Part shown: piece after piece, positions 7,091 to 14,325 of the stretch
Layout: each line of letters begins with the position of its first letter
Numbering within the stretch: the stretch's first letter is position 1
Origin: DASSFZ01 sp036514635
Lineage (GTDB): Bacteria; Chloroflexota; Anaerolineae; Fen-1058
Assembly: GCA_036514635.1 (NCBI GenBank)
Contig: DATBWU010000203.1
Location: forward strand, 1 to 21,302
Reading direction: 5' to 3'
Length of the DNA stretch: 21,302 nucleotides
Notes under the pieces: model-generated
Database searches by the model: none
What the model was told of the DNA's origin: nothing
What the model saw: only the letters and a program-made list of their open reading frames with translations
Position numbers and translations under genes: made by a program

Positions 7091-7706
7091 GTAGCCTCTT
7101 CTCGACCATCGCCCTGATCTCCGCCTGCACATCCTCGACGCTTCGCGCCGCGTCGATCGTCACCCAGCGGTCCGGCTCGGCGTGAGCGAGCCGCAGATAC
7201 CCGTCGCGTACGCGGTGATGAAACTCGATCGTCTCCTGATCGAGCCGGTTCCACTCGCCGCCGCTGCCCCTACGCCGGCGCAGTCCCTCCTCCACATCGA
7301 CATCGAGCAGCAGCGTCAGGTCGGGCCGGAGCCTGCCCGTGGCGAAATCAAGAATCGACCGCAGTGTGCTCAAATCGATCCCGCGACCGTAGCCCTGATA
7401 GGCCAGCGAGCTATCGGCATAGCGATCGGATAGGGCAATGCCGCCGCGTTCGATCTGCGGCCGAATCACGTCGGCCACCAGTTGCGCGCGCGACGCGCAA
7501 TACAGCAACAACTCCGTCGGCGCACGCATGGCCGTGTTGTCCAGCGAATGGAGGATGTCGCGCACCTGATCGCCGATGTGCGTGCCGCCCGGCTCGCGCG
7601 TGGTGATCACTTCGTAGCCGCAACCGCGCAGAAACTCGGCCAGTTGCGCGATCTGCGTCGTCTTGCCGCAACCTTCCGGGCCTTCAAAGGTGACGAAGAG
7701 GCTCAC
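7071..7706 (-). CDS. tmk: Thymidylate kinase
   Basis: A 211-residue enzyme that converts dTMP to dTDP for DNA synthesis. The P-loop is GPEGCGKTT (9-17). REPGGT (37-42) and the DRY segment SDRYADSSLAYQG (93-105) are the nucleotide-binding signatures. DVDVEEGLRRRR (135-146) leads to the lid region. The start is GTG at 7706; the open frame does not offer a better one. The last residues (HAKRKT) and the TAA stop fall inside the ACGTTTT repeat, so the C-terminal tail is repeat-derived. It is the last gene of the leftward run from pdxS and follows the R3H ATPase across a palindromic spacer. Confidence 0.95.
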   Translation of the reverse strand: MSLFVTFEGPEGCGKTTQIAQLAEFLRGCGYEVITTREPGGTHIGDQVRDILHSLDNTAMRAPTELLLYCASRAQLVADVIRPQIERGGIALSDRYADSSLAYQGYGRGIDLSTLRSILDFATGRLRPDLTLLLDVDVEEGLRRRRGSGGEWNRLDQETIEFHHRVRDGYLRLAHAEPDRWVTIDAARSVEDVQAEIRAMVEKRLHAKRKT

Positions 7707-7720
7707 AATTCAGTCCCGAC

Positions 7721-7790
7721 AAAGGACGAACGACGAATGACGAAGGGCGAACAGTGCCGCTGTCATTGGTCTTTCGTCATCTGTCATTCA
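7721..7790. repeat. Imperfect palindrome of GACGAATGACGAAGG words
   Basis: The left arm contains GACGAATGACGAAGG; the right arm contains CTTTCGTCATCTGTCATTC. The same 15-nt left arm recurs exactly in the perfect hairpin at 16071-16115. It lies between the R3H ATPase stop and tmk and slightly overlaps the former's 3' end. Confidence 0.75.
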
Positions 7791-9382
7791 CGATAGATTC
7801 TCACCCGCCGATACGGTTCGCGCCCGTACGAGTGCGAAATCAGGTTGGCTCGCCGAACCAGCTCGTGCTGCATGCGGCGCACCTCGGCCGATTGCGGTGC
7901 GAGATCGACGACGCGGCTGCCATTGCTGACTTTCTCGATCGCTTCCTGCGTCTCGCGCATCGCCGAAGCATACGGGTCGCCGTCTTCCAGCGTCAACCCG
8001 AAAACGTCGGCCAGCACGTTCTCGATCTGCGTGATGGTATTGGTGCGCAGCACGTACAGCGGCGTGCCGCGCCGCTCGGCGTCGGTGATCAGCCGGGGCC
8101 GCTTGCGATAGTAGTTCTTTACGGTGAGGATCACGTCGGCCTGGCCCAGGTCGTCCGTCAGACGAACCGGCACGTGCAGCCGCTGGGCGACTTCTTCAAT
8201 GCGATTGCGCGCGACGCCGTAGGCGTAGACGCGAACCGGCTTGAGTGGGCCGCGCTCGCCGGGTGCGATCGGCTGCTGCACTTCGGGCACGCCGCCGGCG
8301 TCTTGCGGCTCGACCTCGCCACCCCGGCGCGGCCGTTCACGGCTCGCCGCGCCCGACGGCGTGATCCGCTCCTTCTTGAGCTCGCCGTTCGGGCCGCGCA
8401 CGCGCAGCTCGGCCTGCATGAGCCGCCCGCGCAGCAGTGCATCGACCGCCGTCGCCACATCATGATGCACCAGCAGCCGATCGCGCTCCTGAATCTCGAT
8501 CAAGACGTCGAAGGTCGGCGGCGCGCGTCGCTCCAGCACGGTCTTTTGCGTGCCGCGCCGCCGCGCTTCCTCGTCGGACAGCGTGACGCTTTCGATGCCG
8601 CCGACCAGATCGGACAACGTCGGGTTCAGCAGGATGTTTTCCAACGTGTTGCCGTGCGCCGTGCCGATCAACTGCACGCCGCGCTCGGCGATCGTGCGCG
8701 CGGCCGCCGCTTCCAGTTCGCGCCCGATCTCGTCGATGACGATCACTTCCGGGTTGTGGTTCTCCACCGCTTCGATCATCACCTCGTGCTGAAGCGAGGG
8801 GCGGGCCACCTGCATGCGTCGCGCGCGCCCCACCGCCGGATGCGGGATGTCGCCGTCGCCGCCGATCTCATTCGAGGTATCGACGACGACCACGCGCCGG
8901 GTCGGGACGTGATCGGCGGGCTTGCCTTCGGCCAGGATGCGCGCCACTTCGCGCAGCATCGTCGTCTTGCCGACGCCGGGCCGCCCTAACATCAGGATGC
9001 TCTTGCCCGATCGAATGATGTCTTCGATGACATCGATCGTGCCGTACACCGCGCGCCCGACGCGGCAGGTCAGCCCCACCACGTGACCGTGCCGGTTGCG
9101 GATGCCGCTGATGCGGTGCAGCGTGCGCTCGATGCCGGCGCGGTTGTCGGCGTCGAAGTCGCCGATGCGCGACACGACCGTGTCGAGGTCGGCCTGCGCC
9201 ACTTCGCGCTCACTCAACTCGATCTCGGTATCGACGAAGCGCGCCTCGGGCCGCCGTCCCAGATCGAGCACGATCTCCAACAACTCGTTTGAGCGATCGG
9301 CGCGGCGCACGGCGTCGGCGATGTCGGGCGGCAGCACGTCGAGCAGAACGTGCAAATCATCAGTAATTCGCAGTTGTGGCAT
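7784..9382 (-). CDS. Ycf45/SpoIIIAA-like ATPase with R3H nucleic-acid-binding domain
   Basis: A 532-residue protein. An N-terminal region (about 1-110) includes LPPDIADAV and a strand-rich module ending near CRVGRAVYG. The AAA-type ATPase core has Walker A GRPGVGKTT (133-141), VVVVDTSNEIGG (about 164-175) and Walker B VIVIDEIGRE (213-222). A variable linker is rich in Arg and Glu. The last ~40 residues form an R3H domain (RRMQHELV, then SHSYGREPYRRVRI), which binds single-stranded nucleic acid. The family is widespread in cyanobacteria, plastids (Ycf45) and Chloroflexota, and its cellular role is not settled. The ATG at 9382 has AGAGGA just upstream; the 9421 start lies in a repeat. The position next to tmk hints at a DNA-metabolism role. 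Confidence 0.9.
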   Translation of the reverse strand: MPQLRITDDLHVLLDVLPPDIADAVRRADRSNELLEIVLDLGRRPEARFVDTEIELSEREVAQADLDTVVSRIGDFDADNRAGIERTLHRISGIRNRHGHVVGLTCRVGRAVYGTIDVIEDIIRSGKSILMLGRPGVGKTTMLREVARILAEGKPADHVPTRRVVVVDTSNEIGGDGDIPHPAVGRARRMQVARPSLQHEVMIEAVENHNPEVIVIDEIGRELEAAAARTIAERGVQLIGTAHGNTLENILLNPTLSDLVGGIESVTLSDEEARRRGTQKTVLERRAPPTFDVLIEIQERDRLLVHHDVATAVDALLRGRLMQAELRVRGPNGELKKERITPSGAASRERPRRGGEVEPQDAGGVPEVQQPIAPGERGPLKPVRVYAYGVARNRIEEVAQRLHVPVRLTDDLGQADVILTVKNYYRKRPRLITDAERRGTPLYVLRTNTITQIENVLADVFGLTLEDGDPYASAMRETQEAIEKVSNGSRVVDLAPQSAEVRRMQHELVRRANLISHSYGREPYRRVRIYRE

Positions 9383-9392
9383 ACGTTCCTCT

Positions 9393-9452
9393 AAAACGTA
9401 ATACGCAAAACGTAAAGGCACTCATCACGTTTCACGTTTTACGCCTCACGTC
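9393..9452. repeat. ACGTTTT-word palindrome upstream of the R3H ATPase gene
   Basis: AAAACGTAATACGCAAAACG on the left is complemented by CACGTTTCACGTTTTACG on the right. It belongs to the same family as 7034-7090. It ends next to the ribosome-binding site of the R3H ATPase gene (about 9386-9391), so folding of this leader could affect translation. Confidence 0.7.
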
Positions 9453-9466
9453 TCATCCTTCACCCA

Positions 9467-10417
9467 TCAAGAATGGGTCACCTTCGCGCGGGCTTCCAGC
9501 GGGTTGGGATGCGCCAGGGCGACTTCCGGCGCGACGACGTGCGCCACCAGGTGCTTGACCATCAGCACGCTTGAGGCGAACGGCTCGAAGCCCATCGTTT
9601 CGAGTGGGCGGCGCAGCCACTCCTGGTAGCGCCGCACGCCGCAGTAGATCGGCTTGTCCCAGCCTGAGCCAAGCTCGGCCAGCGCAGCGCTCATAATACG
9701 CGCGGCGCGCGCTTCGGCGTCGGGATGGATGAGCAGGTTGATCCACGCGCCGTGCGGGCCGCGCCGCACTTCGACGTAAGCGGCGAGTTGGCCCTTCTCT
9801 TCATAGACGTAGCCGCACGTGTCCGATCGACTGTCCAGCGGCACGCCCTCTGCAAAGTGTGCGAGCCGTGGCGCGGTGTTGAAGTACAACTGCTGGATCG
9901 CCCAGGTGTCTACATCTTGCCGCACGCGCAGCAGGCCTTCGGCCGAGGGAGGCCGGCACCACGGATCGAGGTGAAGAATATCCCGCCGCAGATAGACGGC
10001 GAATCCCACGTGGCGCAGCGGCTCGATCTCTCGCCCATCTTCGGGCGCTTCGGCGATCAGGTGATGCAGCCCCATGCGCGCTGCTTCGACACCGACGTAT
10101 TCCAACATCCGTTCCCACAGCGCCGCGACCGAATCGCCGACGGATAACTCCGGGGCGACGAACGTGATGTATCCGCGCGGCGAGCCGGGCCGTGGCCGCA
10201 TCTGCACTAATCCATCGAGCTTCTCGGCGACCCCCTCGGATTGGCCCCGGCAGACGTAGCAGCGCGTGCTGCGCGTGTTGAGGATGAACAGAGAGGCCAG
10301 CGCCGATTGCAGCGGGCGCGGCTTGCGGGTGAGCGCCAGCTCCGCGTTGAGCGCTGTGCCCTGATTCTCCAGCTGGGCCACCAGCGTCACATCACGTAGA
10401 TCAAAGGGGCGTATCAT
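9467..10417 (-). CDS. GNAT-like N-acetyltransferase family protein
   Basis: A 316-residue protein starting MIRPFDLRDV, a typical GNAT opening. The C-terminal half has YVEVRRGPHGAWINLLIHPDAEARAARIM across about residues 216-245, like the beta4/beta5 and acetyl-CoA-binding part of the fold. The N-terminal half also looks GNAT-like, so this may be a degenerate double domain. I see no clean Q/RxxGxG/A motif, and the substrate is unknown. The ATG at 10417 is chosen because GGAAAG lies upstream and the N-terminus fits. The earlier ORF start at 10477 would translate a palindromic repeat. It sits between pdxT and the R3H ATPase gene. Confidence 0.7.
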   Translation of the reverse strand: MIRPFDLRDVTLVAQLENQGTALNAELALTRKPRPLQSALASLFILNTRSTRCYVCRGQSEGVAEKLDGLVQMRPRPGSPRGYITFVAPELSVGDSVAALWERMLEYVGVEAARMGLHHLIAEAPEDGREIEPLRHVGFAVYLRRDILHLDPWCRPPSAEGLLRVRQDVDTWAIQQLYFNTAPRLAHFAEGVPLDSRSDTCGYVYEEKGQLAAYVEVRRGPHGAWINLLIHPDAEARAARIMSAALAELGSGWDKPIYCGVRRYQEWLRRPLETMGFEPFASSVLMVKHLVAHVVAPEVALAHPNPLEARAKVTHS

Positions 10418-10426
10418 GTGCTTTCC

Positions 10427-10467
10427 AGGTGACCGGCACTTTGAAAGAGGTAAAGTGCCGATCACCT
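10427..10467. repeat. REP-like palindrome, copy 1
   Basis: AGGTGACCGGCACTTT (10427-10442) and AAAGTGCCGATCACCT (10452-10467) form a 16-bp stem with a single C/A mismatch on this strand, which is a U-G wobble in minus-strand RNA. The loop is 9 nt. It lies between the pdxT stop and the next gene and matches the perfect copy at 21110-21142. Confidence 0.85.
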
Positions 10468-10473
10468 CCTCAA

Positions 10474-11052
10474 TCATTTGACCAGGCTCAAGAACAGGCG
10501 ATGCACGCGATCGTCGCCGGACAGCTCAGGATGGAACGAGGTCGCCAGCAGGTTACCTTGCCGGGCGGCGACGATCACCGGCTCGCCCCGATGATCGATC
10601 CGCGACAGCACCTCGACGCCATCGCCGACCGATTCGATCAGCGGCGCGCGGATGAAGATGCCGTGGAACGGCCGCGTGCCGTCGAGGCCTTGCACGCTCA
10701 AATAGGCTTCGAACGAATCGACCTGTCGACCGAACGCGTTGCGTTGCACGTGCACATCCATCAGGTCGAGGAGGGGCTGATCGCGGCCCACGTCTTTCGC
10801 CATGAAGATCAGGCCGGCGCAGGTGCCCCACAGCGGCCTGCCCGATCGCGCCCTCTCGCGCAACGGCTCGATGAGACCATACTGCACCGCCAGCTTGCCA
10901 ATGGTCGTCGATTCGCCGCCGGGGATGATCACGCCATCCAGCCCGTCGAGGTCTTTCGGCAGGCGCACCTGGCGCGCCTCAACGCCGAGACGGTTCAAGA
11001 CCTGTTGGTGTTCGATGAATGCCCCTTGCAGGGCCAGGACTCCGATCCTCAT
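10474..11052 (-). CDS. pdxT: Pyridoxal 5'-phosphate synthase glutaminase subunit
   Basis: A 192-residue class-I glutaminase that supplies ammonia to PdxS in the R5P-dependent (DXP-independent) vitamin B6 pathway. The opening IGVLALQGAFIEH is typical. The oxyanion-hole segment is PGGEST (44-49). The catalytic nucleophile is C78 in WGTCAGLI, and the His-Glu pair is H174/E176 in FHPEL. Length matches the family (about 190). It is on the same strand as pdxS but separated from it by an acetyltransferase gene and two palindromic repeats, unlike the common adjacent pdxST pair. Confidence 0.97.
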   Translation of the reverse strand: MRIGVLALQGAFIEHQQVLNRLGVEARQVRLPKDLDGLDGVIIPGGESTTIGKLAVQYGLIEPLRERARSGRPLWGTCAGLIFMAKDVGRDQPLLDLMDVHVQRNAFGRQVDSFEAYLSVQGLDGTRPFHGIFIRAPLIESVGDGVEVLSRIDHRGEPVIVAARQGNLLATSFHPELSGDDRVHRLFLSLVK

Positions 11053-11073
11053 TCGTTCTATCCCACAGAGTCA

Positions 11074-11135
11074 GCGAATCAGTGAGTCAGCGAATCGGCG
11101 AGATTAGTCTGTCTCTCGCTGACTCGTTGATTCGC
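11074..11135. repeat. Palindrome of GCGAATCA / GAGTCAGCGA words
   Basis: GCGAATCA-GT-GAGTCAGCGA (11074-11093) is complemented by TCGCTGACTC-GT-TGATTCGC (11116-11135): 8 and 10 bp perfect arms with a 2-nt mismatch between. It lies in the leader of pdxT. The same words occur inside priA at 3224-3242. Confidence 0.8.
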
Positions 11136-11152
11136 ACTTAACCGTCAACGAA

Positions 11153-11635
11153 TTACGTCAGGGTCAATCTCATCTCATTTGTCGGCAGAAAGCCGAGCGA
11201 TTGATACACGGAACGGCCTGCTTCGCTGGCGTGCAAGGTCAGCCGGTGCATGCCGGCGGCCCGGCAGGCGTCGATGGCGGCCTGGACAATGCGGCGTGCC
11301 AGTCCACGACGGCGATACTCCGGTTCGGTGTACATGCTATGCAGGTATGCCAGGCGCTCGGTGGAATCTCTCGGGCGGGGCAGCCAGCTGAAGAAGGACA
11401 CAGCGCCGCTGGCGACGATTCGGCCATCGGACTCGATGACCCACGCGCGCAGCGAGCCGTCATCCAGATGCGTGCGGAGATGCTCCCCATACGCTGAATC
11501 CATCCGGTCGAGGTCGCGCGGCTCGTGGCGCTCGTCCGCCATCACTGCTATGTCTTCGGACATGCGGCGGCGATGGTTGACCAGAACAGGGATGTCGGCC
11601 GGCGTAGCTTCGCGCAACGGCAAATCGTCTGACAT
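11153..11635 (-). CDS. GNAT family N-acetyltransferase
   Basis: A 160-residue single-domain acetyltransferase. LREATPADIPVLVNHRRRM is a standard beta1-alpha1 start. VIESDGRIVASGAV gives beta2-beta3. LHSMYTEPEYRRRGLARRIVQAAIDAC is the beta4 plus the acetyl-CoA-binding motif A (RRRGLA, about residues 109-114). LTLHASEAGRSVYQSLGF is motif B. The ATG at 11635 is used because the track start at 11641 is a TTG with no advantage. No strong ribosome-binding site is visible. Substrate is unknown; its place between pdxS and pdxT may be incidental. Confidence 0.9.
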   Translation of the reverse strand: MSDDLPLREATPADIPVLVNHRRRMSEDIAVMADERHEPRDLDRMDSAYGEHLRTHLDDGSLRAWVIESDGRIVASGAVSFFSWLPRPRDSTERLAYLHSMYTEPEYRRRGLARRIVQAAIDACRAAGMHRLTLHASEAGRSVYQSLGFLPTNEMRLTLT

Positions 11636-11650
11636 ATTCAAGATTGATTC

Positions 11651-11717
11651 ACCGCAGAGGACACTGAGAGCGCCGAGGGTTCAAAAGGAACTCGGCGGTC
11701 TCTGCGTGCTCTGCGGT
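11651..11717. repeat. Imperfect palindrome of ACCGCAGAG words
   Basis: ACCGCAGAG (11651-11659) pairs with CTCTGCGGT (11709-11717), and CGCCGAG (11671-11677) with CTCGGCG (11691-11697). The loop is A-rich. It lies 7 nt past the pdxS stop codon and could attenuate readthrough into the downstream acetyltransferase and pdxT. Confidence 0.8.
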
Positions 11718-11724
11718 TAATAGA

Positions 11725-12612
11725 CTACCATCCGCGCGGCGCGAGTCGCTCCGGCTCCGGGATCGACATCACAGTGCGCCCGACCATCGGCTCGCCCAGG
11801 TTCTTACTGACCTCGGCGAGGATCGTGGGTTCGGTGTAGTGCGTCACCGCCTGCACGATCGCCCTGGCGCGCTTGGACGGATCGCCCGATTTGAAGATGC
11901 CGGAACCGACGAACACGCCGTCGACGCCCAACTGCATCATCAGTGCCGCGTCGGCTGGCGTGGCGACGCCGCCGGCGGCGAAGTTGACCACCAGCAGTCG
12001 TCCCAGATCCTTGGTCTCGACCACCAACTCGTACGGTGCGCCGATCTCTTTGGCGTAGGCCATCAACTCTTCATCGGCCATCGTCGTCAGGCGGCGGATT
12101 TCACCCAGCACGGCGCGCGCATGGCGCACGGCCTCGACCACGTCTCCCGTGCCCGCTTCGCCCTTCGTGCGGATCATCGCCGCGCCTTCGCCGATGCGCC
12201 GCAGCGCCTCGCCCAGGTTGCGGCAGCCGCACACGAACGGCACCTTGAAGTTGTGCTTGTTGATGTGGTGCGCCTCGTCGGCGGGTGTCAGCACTTCGCT
12301 CTCGTCGATGAAATCGATGCCAATCGCTTCCAGCACCTGCGCTTCGACAAAGTGGCCGATGCGGCACTTCGCCATCACCGGGATTGTGACGGCGTCCATG
12401 ATGCGCAAGATCAGCTCCGGGTCGCTCATGCGGGCTACGCCGCCCTGCACGCGAATGTCGGCCGGGACGCGCTCCAGCGCCATGACGGCGCACGCGCCGG
12501 CTTCTTCGGCGATCTTAGCGTGTTCGGGCGTAACCACGTCCATGATCACGCCGCCCTTCAGCATTTGTGCCAGGCCGCGCTTGATGGTGATGGTTCCAAC
12601 TTCCTTTTCCAT
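11725..12612 (-). CDS. pdxS: Pyridoxal 5'-phosphate synthase subunit PdxS
   Basis: A 295-residue TIM-barrel synthase that builds PLP from ribose 5-phosphate, glyceraldehyde 3-phosphate and ammonia from PdxT. The conserved opening KRGLAQMLKGGVIMDVV, ALERVPADIR (45-54), MAKCRIGHF with catalytic K82, and RTKGEAGTGD with the second lysine K150 are all present. The phosphate site GVDGVFVGSGIFKS is near the end. The ATG at 12612 has GGGGAG about 9 nt upstream and gives the family length; the longer open frame to 12738 is not conserved. It is the first gene of the leftward run and divergent from the YtrA-type regulator. Confidence 0.97.
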   Translation of the reverse strand: MEKEVGTITIKRGLAQMLKGGVIMDVVTPEHAKIAEEAGACAVMALERVPADIRVQGGVARMSDPELILRIMDAVTIPVMAKCRIGHFVEAQVLEAIGIDFIDESEVLTPADEAHHINKHNFKVPFVCGCRNLGEALRRIGEGAAMIRTKGEAGTGDVVEAVRHARAVLGEIRRLTTMADEELMAYAKEIGAPYELVVETKDLGRLLVVNFAAGGVATPADAALMMQLGVDGVFVGSGIFKSGDPSKRARAIVQAVTHYTEPTILAEVSKNLGEPMVGRTVMSIPEPERLAPRGW

Positions 12613-12658
12613 AATGTATCTCCCCGCTTCAACGCGTGAACTCAATGAAGTCATTAAG

Positions 12659-12667
12659 ATTTTACCA
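12659..12667 (-). promoter_or_regulatory. Possible extended -10 promoter of pdxS
   Basis: On the minus strand TGGTAAAAT fits an extended -10 (TGn plus a near-consensus hexamer). No good -35 is found 16-18 nt upstream. The leader would be about 40 nt and includes the GGGGAG ribosome-binding site. Confidence 0.4.
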
Positions 12668-12754
12668 CGAAACAAAGGGGCGCGGAGTGCTCGCCTGCGC
12701 AATTTCCAAGACAGGCAGTTGCTTTTCAGGGCGATCATCTCGGCCTAAAGTCGG

Positions 12755-12782
12755 ATGACAGGCCGCGCAAAATTCATATAAT
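12755..12782 (+). promoter_or_regulatory. Promoter of the gntR-SPFH-ABC cassette
   Basis: ATGACA (12755-12760) and a perfect TATAAT (12777-12782) are spaced by 16 nt. Transcription would start near 12789. A GAGG ribosome-binding site follows at 12808-12811, 7 nt before the ATG at 12819. Confidence 0.7.
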
Positions 12783-12806
12783 TGTACCAGTGTAATTAGT
12801 ACAATT
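12780..12806. promoter_or_regulatory. Palindromic operator for the YtrA-type repressor
   Basis: AATTGTAC (12780-12787) and GTACAATT (12799-12806) are perfect 8-bp half-sites with an 11-bp spacer. The dyad overlaps the end of the -10 box and the predicted start of transcription. A dimeric GntR protein bound here would block its own promoter. GTAC-containing half-sites at the promoter are typical of YtrA-subfamily regulators. Confidence 0.75.
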
Positions 12807-12818
12807 CGAGGCGGGCCG

Positions 12819-13214
12819 ATGAACCTCAAAATAGATATGCACAGCGGCGTGCCTATCTACACCCAGATTGTCGAGCGAGTCAAGCACATGATCGCGACGG
12901 GTGAGCTGAAGCCCGGCGATCAACTACCTACGGTTCGGCAACTGGCACAAGACCTGCGCGTAAACTTCAACACGATCGCGCGGGCCTACGCACTACTTGA
13001 CGCTGCGGGTATCATCTCCACGCAGCAAGGGCGCGGCACGTTCGTCCGCGAGCGCCCGGATGAGCGCGCGATTACGCGGATGCGGGCGGAGAAACTCAAC
13101 GCGATGATCGAGCACGTCGTCATCGAAGCGTCCAGCCTGGGTTACAGACCCGCCGAGATTCGCGCCGCGTTCGATGATGCCCTCAAGCAGTTGGGGAAGG
13201 AAAGCAAACGGTAA
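12819..13214 (+). CDS. GntR-family (YtrA subfamily) transcriptional regulator
   Basis: A 131-residue regulator. The winged helix-turn-helix spans about residues 10-76 (PIYTQIVERVKHMIATGEL, LPTVRQLAQDLRVNFNTIARAY, then GRGTFV). Only a short helical C-terminal region (about 80-131) follows, which serves for dimerisation and is the mark of the YtrA subfamily; there is no large effector domain. It is first in a cassette with an SPFH protein and an ABC transporter, the usual context for YtrA regulators. The operator over its promoter implies autoregulation, with release probably under cell-envelope stress or antibiotic exposure (inference). Confidence 0.92.
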   Translation: MNLKIDMHSGVPIYTQIVERVKHMIATGELKPGDQLPTVRQLAQDLRVNFNTIARAYALLDAAGIISTQQGRGTFVRERPDERAITRMRAEKLNAMIEHVVIEASSLGYRPAEIRAAFDDALKQLGKESKR

Positions 13215-13226
13215 AGGAGACCCTAC

Positions 13227-14183
13227 ATGGCTATCGCTCCTGCTCCCAAGAAGGAAAAGGCTATCAAGATGGATCCGCTGCAAGCGCAGCTTCAGGCTAA
13301 GATCGTCAACCCCGTGTCGCTGGCCGTCTTCTTCGCCTTGCTGATCGTCTCGATCATCGTCGCCGCGCTGCTCGACGGGCGGGTTCCCGACGAGTATATC
13401 GCCGCCGAGGTGATCGTCCTGAACCTGATCGGCCTGTACGTGATGTTCGCCTTCAAGATCGCCAATCAATGGGAAAAGGCCGTCGTGCTGCGCTTCGGCA
13501 GGTTTCGAGGGCTGAAAGGCCCTGGCGCGTTCTGGCTCGTCCCGGTGATCGACAGCGTTGCAGCGTGGATCGATCATCGCGTGACCGTGACGCCGTTCAA
13601 CGCCGAGCGCACATTGACCAAAGACACCGTGCCGGTCGATGTGGATGCCGTGTTGTTCTGGGTCGTGTGGGATGCGGAGAAGGCCGCGCTCGAAGTGAAG
13701 GACTATCAGGCGGCGATCGCGTGGGCGGCGCAGACTGCGCTGCGCGACATCATCGGCAAGATGATGCTGGCCGACATTCTCGTCGGGCGCGAGGCGATCG
13801 ATGCCGAGCTCCAGAAGATCATCGACGAGCGGACGACGCCGTGGGGTATCACCGTGCAATCGGTCGAGATTCGGGACGTAGTGATTCCTGCCGCACTCGA
13901 AGACGCCATGTCGCGCCAGGCGCAAGCCGAGCGCGAGCGGCAGGCGCGCGTCATCCTGGGCGAAAGCGAAAAGCAAATCGCCGAGAGTTTCGCCGAGGCG
14001 AGCCGGGCCTACGCCAACAACCCGACCGCGCTGCGCCTGCGCGCGATGAACATGTTGTTCGAGGGCTTGAAAGAGAAAGGCGCGCTCGTCATCGTCCCGT
14101 CATCGGCTGTGGAGACGATGAACCTCGGTGGGATACTGGGCATCGCATCCGCCGCTAATAGCGCACTGCCCAAAGACAAATGA
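13227..14183 (+). CDS. SPFH/band-7 (slipin-like) membrane protein
   Basis: A 318-residue protein. A basic N-terminus is followed by two hydrophobic helices (about 30-49 and 58-76) and the SPFH domain (about 80-240): EKAVVLRFGRFRGLKGPGAFWLVPVIDSV, the central TKDTVPVDVDAVLFW, and IRDVVIPAALEDAMSRQAQAERERQARVI at the coiled-coil transition. The short C-terminal tail contains LRLRAMNML. Such proteins form membrane scaffold rings and organise microdomains. A good AAAGGAG precedes the ATG by 8 nt. It starts 12 bp after gntR, so they are cotranscribed. No NfeD partner is nearby. Confidence 0.9.
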   Translation: MAIAPAPKKEKAIKMDPLQAQLQAKIVNPVSLAVFFALLIVSIIVAALLDGRVPDEYIAAEVIVLNLIGLYVMFAFKIANQWEKAVVLRFGRFRGLKGPGAFWLVPVIDSVAAWIDHRVTVTPFNAERTLTKDTVPVDVDAVLFWVVWDAEKAALEVKDYQAAIAWAAQTALRDIIGKMMLADILVGREAIDAELQKIIDERTTPWGITVQSVEIRDVVIPAALEDAMSRQAQAERERQARVILGESEKQIAESFAEASRAYANNPTALRLRAMNMLFEGLKEKGALVIVPSSAVETMNLGGILGIASAANSALPKDK

Positions 14184-14211
14184 ACAGGCCTTACGCAGTT
14201 GGAGAGTTTTC

Positions 14212-14278
14212 ACCGCGAAGGCGCTAAGGACGCAAAGGAAAACTTAGCATTTCTTCGCGCCCTTGGCGACTTAGCGGT
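14212..14278. repeat. Imperfect palindrome between the SPFH and ABC genes
   Basis: ACCGCGAAGGCGCTAAGG on the left is complemented by CGCCCTTGGCGACTTAGCGGT on the right, with slipped pairings of the AAGG/CCTT words. The design resembles 11651-11717. It lies inside the cassette and may tune expression of the ABC genes relative to gntR and the SPFH gene. Confidence 0.75.
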
Positions 14279-14325
14279 TCAAGTGTGTAACTCCTATTGA
14301 ATCTGGATGCAGAGGTAGGGCTGAT

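Noticed and set aside
7754..8989. A 411-codon rightward open frame
   Set aside because: It is antisense to the R3H ATPase gene, whose Walker and R3H motifs are clear. The translation is Arg/His/Asp-rich without a domain, typical of a GC-rich shadow frame.
11839..12639. A 266-codon rightward open frame
   Set aside because: It is antisense to pdxS, which has all its catalytic residues.
12993..13976. A 327-codon leftward open frame across gntR and the SPFH gene
   Set aside because: It is antisense to two well-supported genes, and its sequence is low-complexity in His, Asp and Arg.
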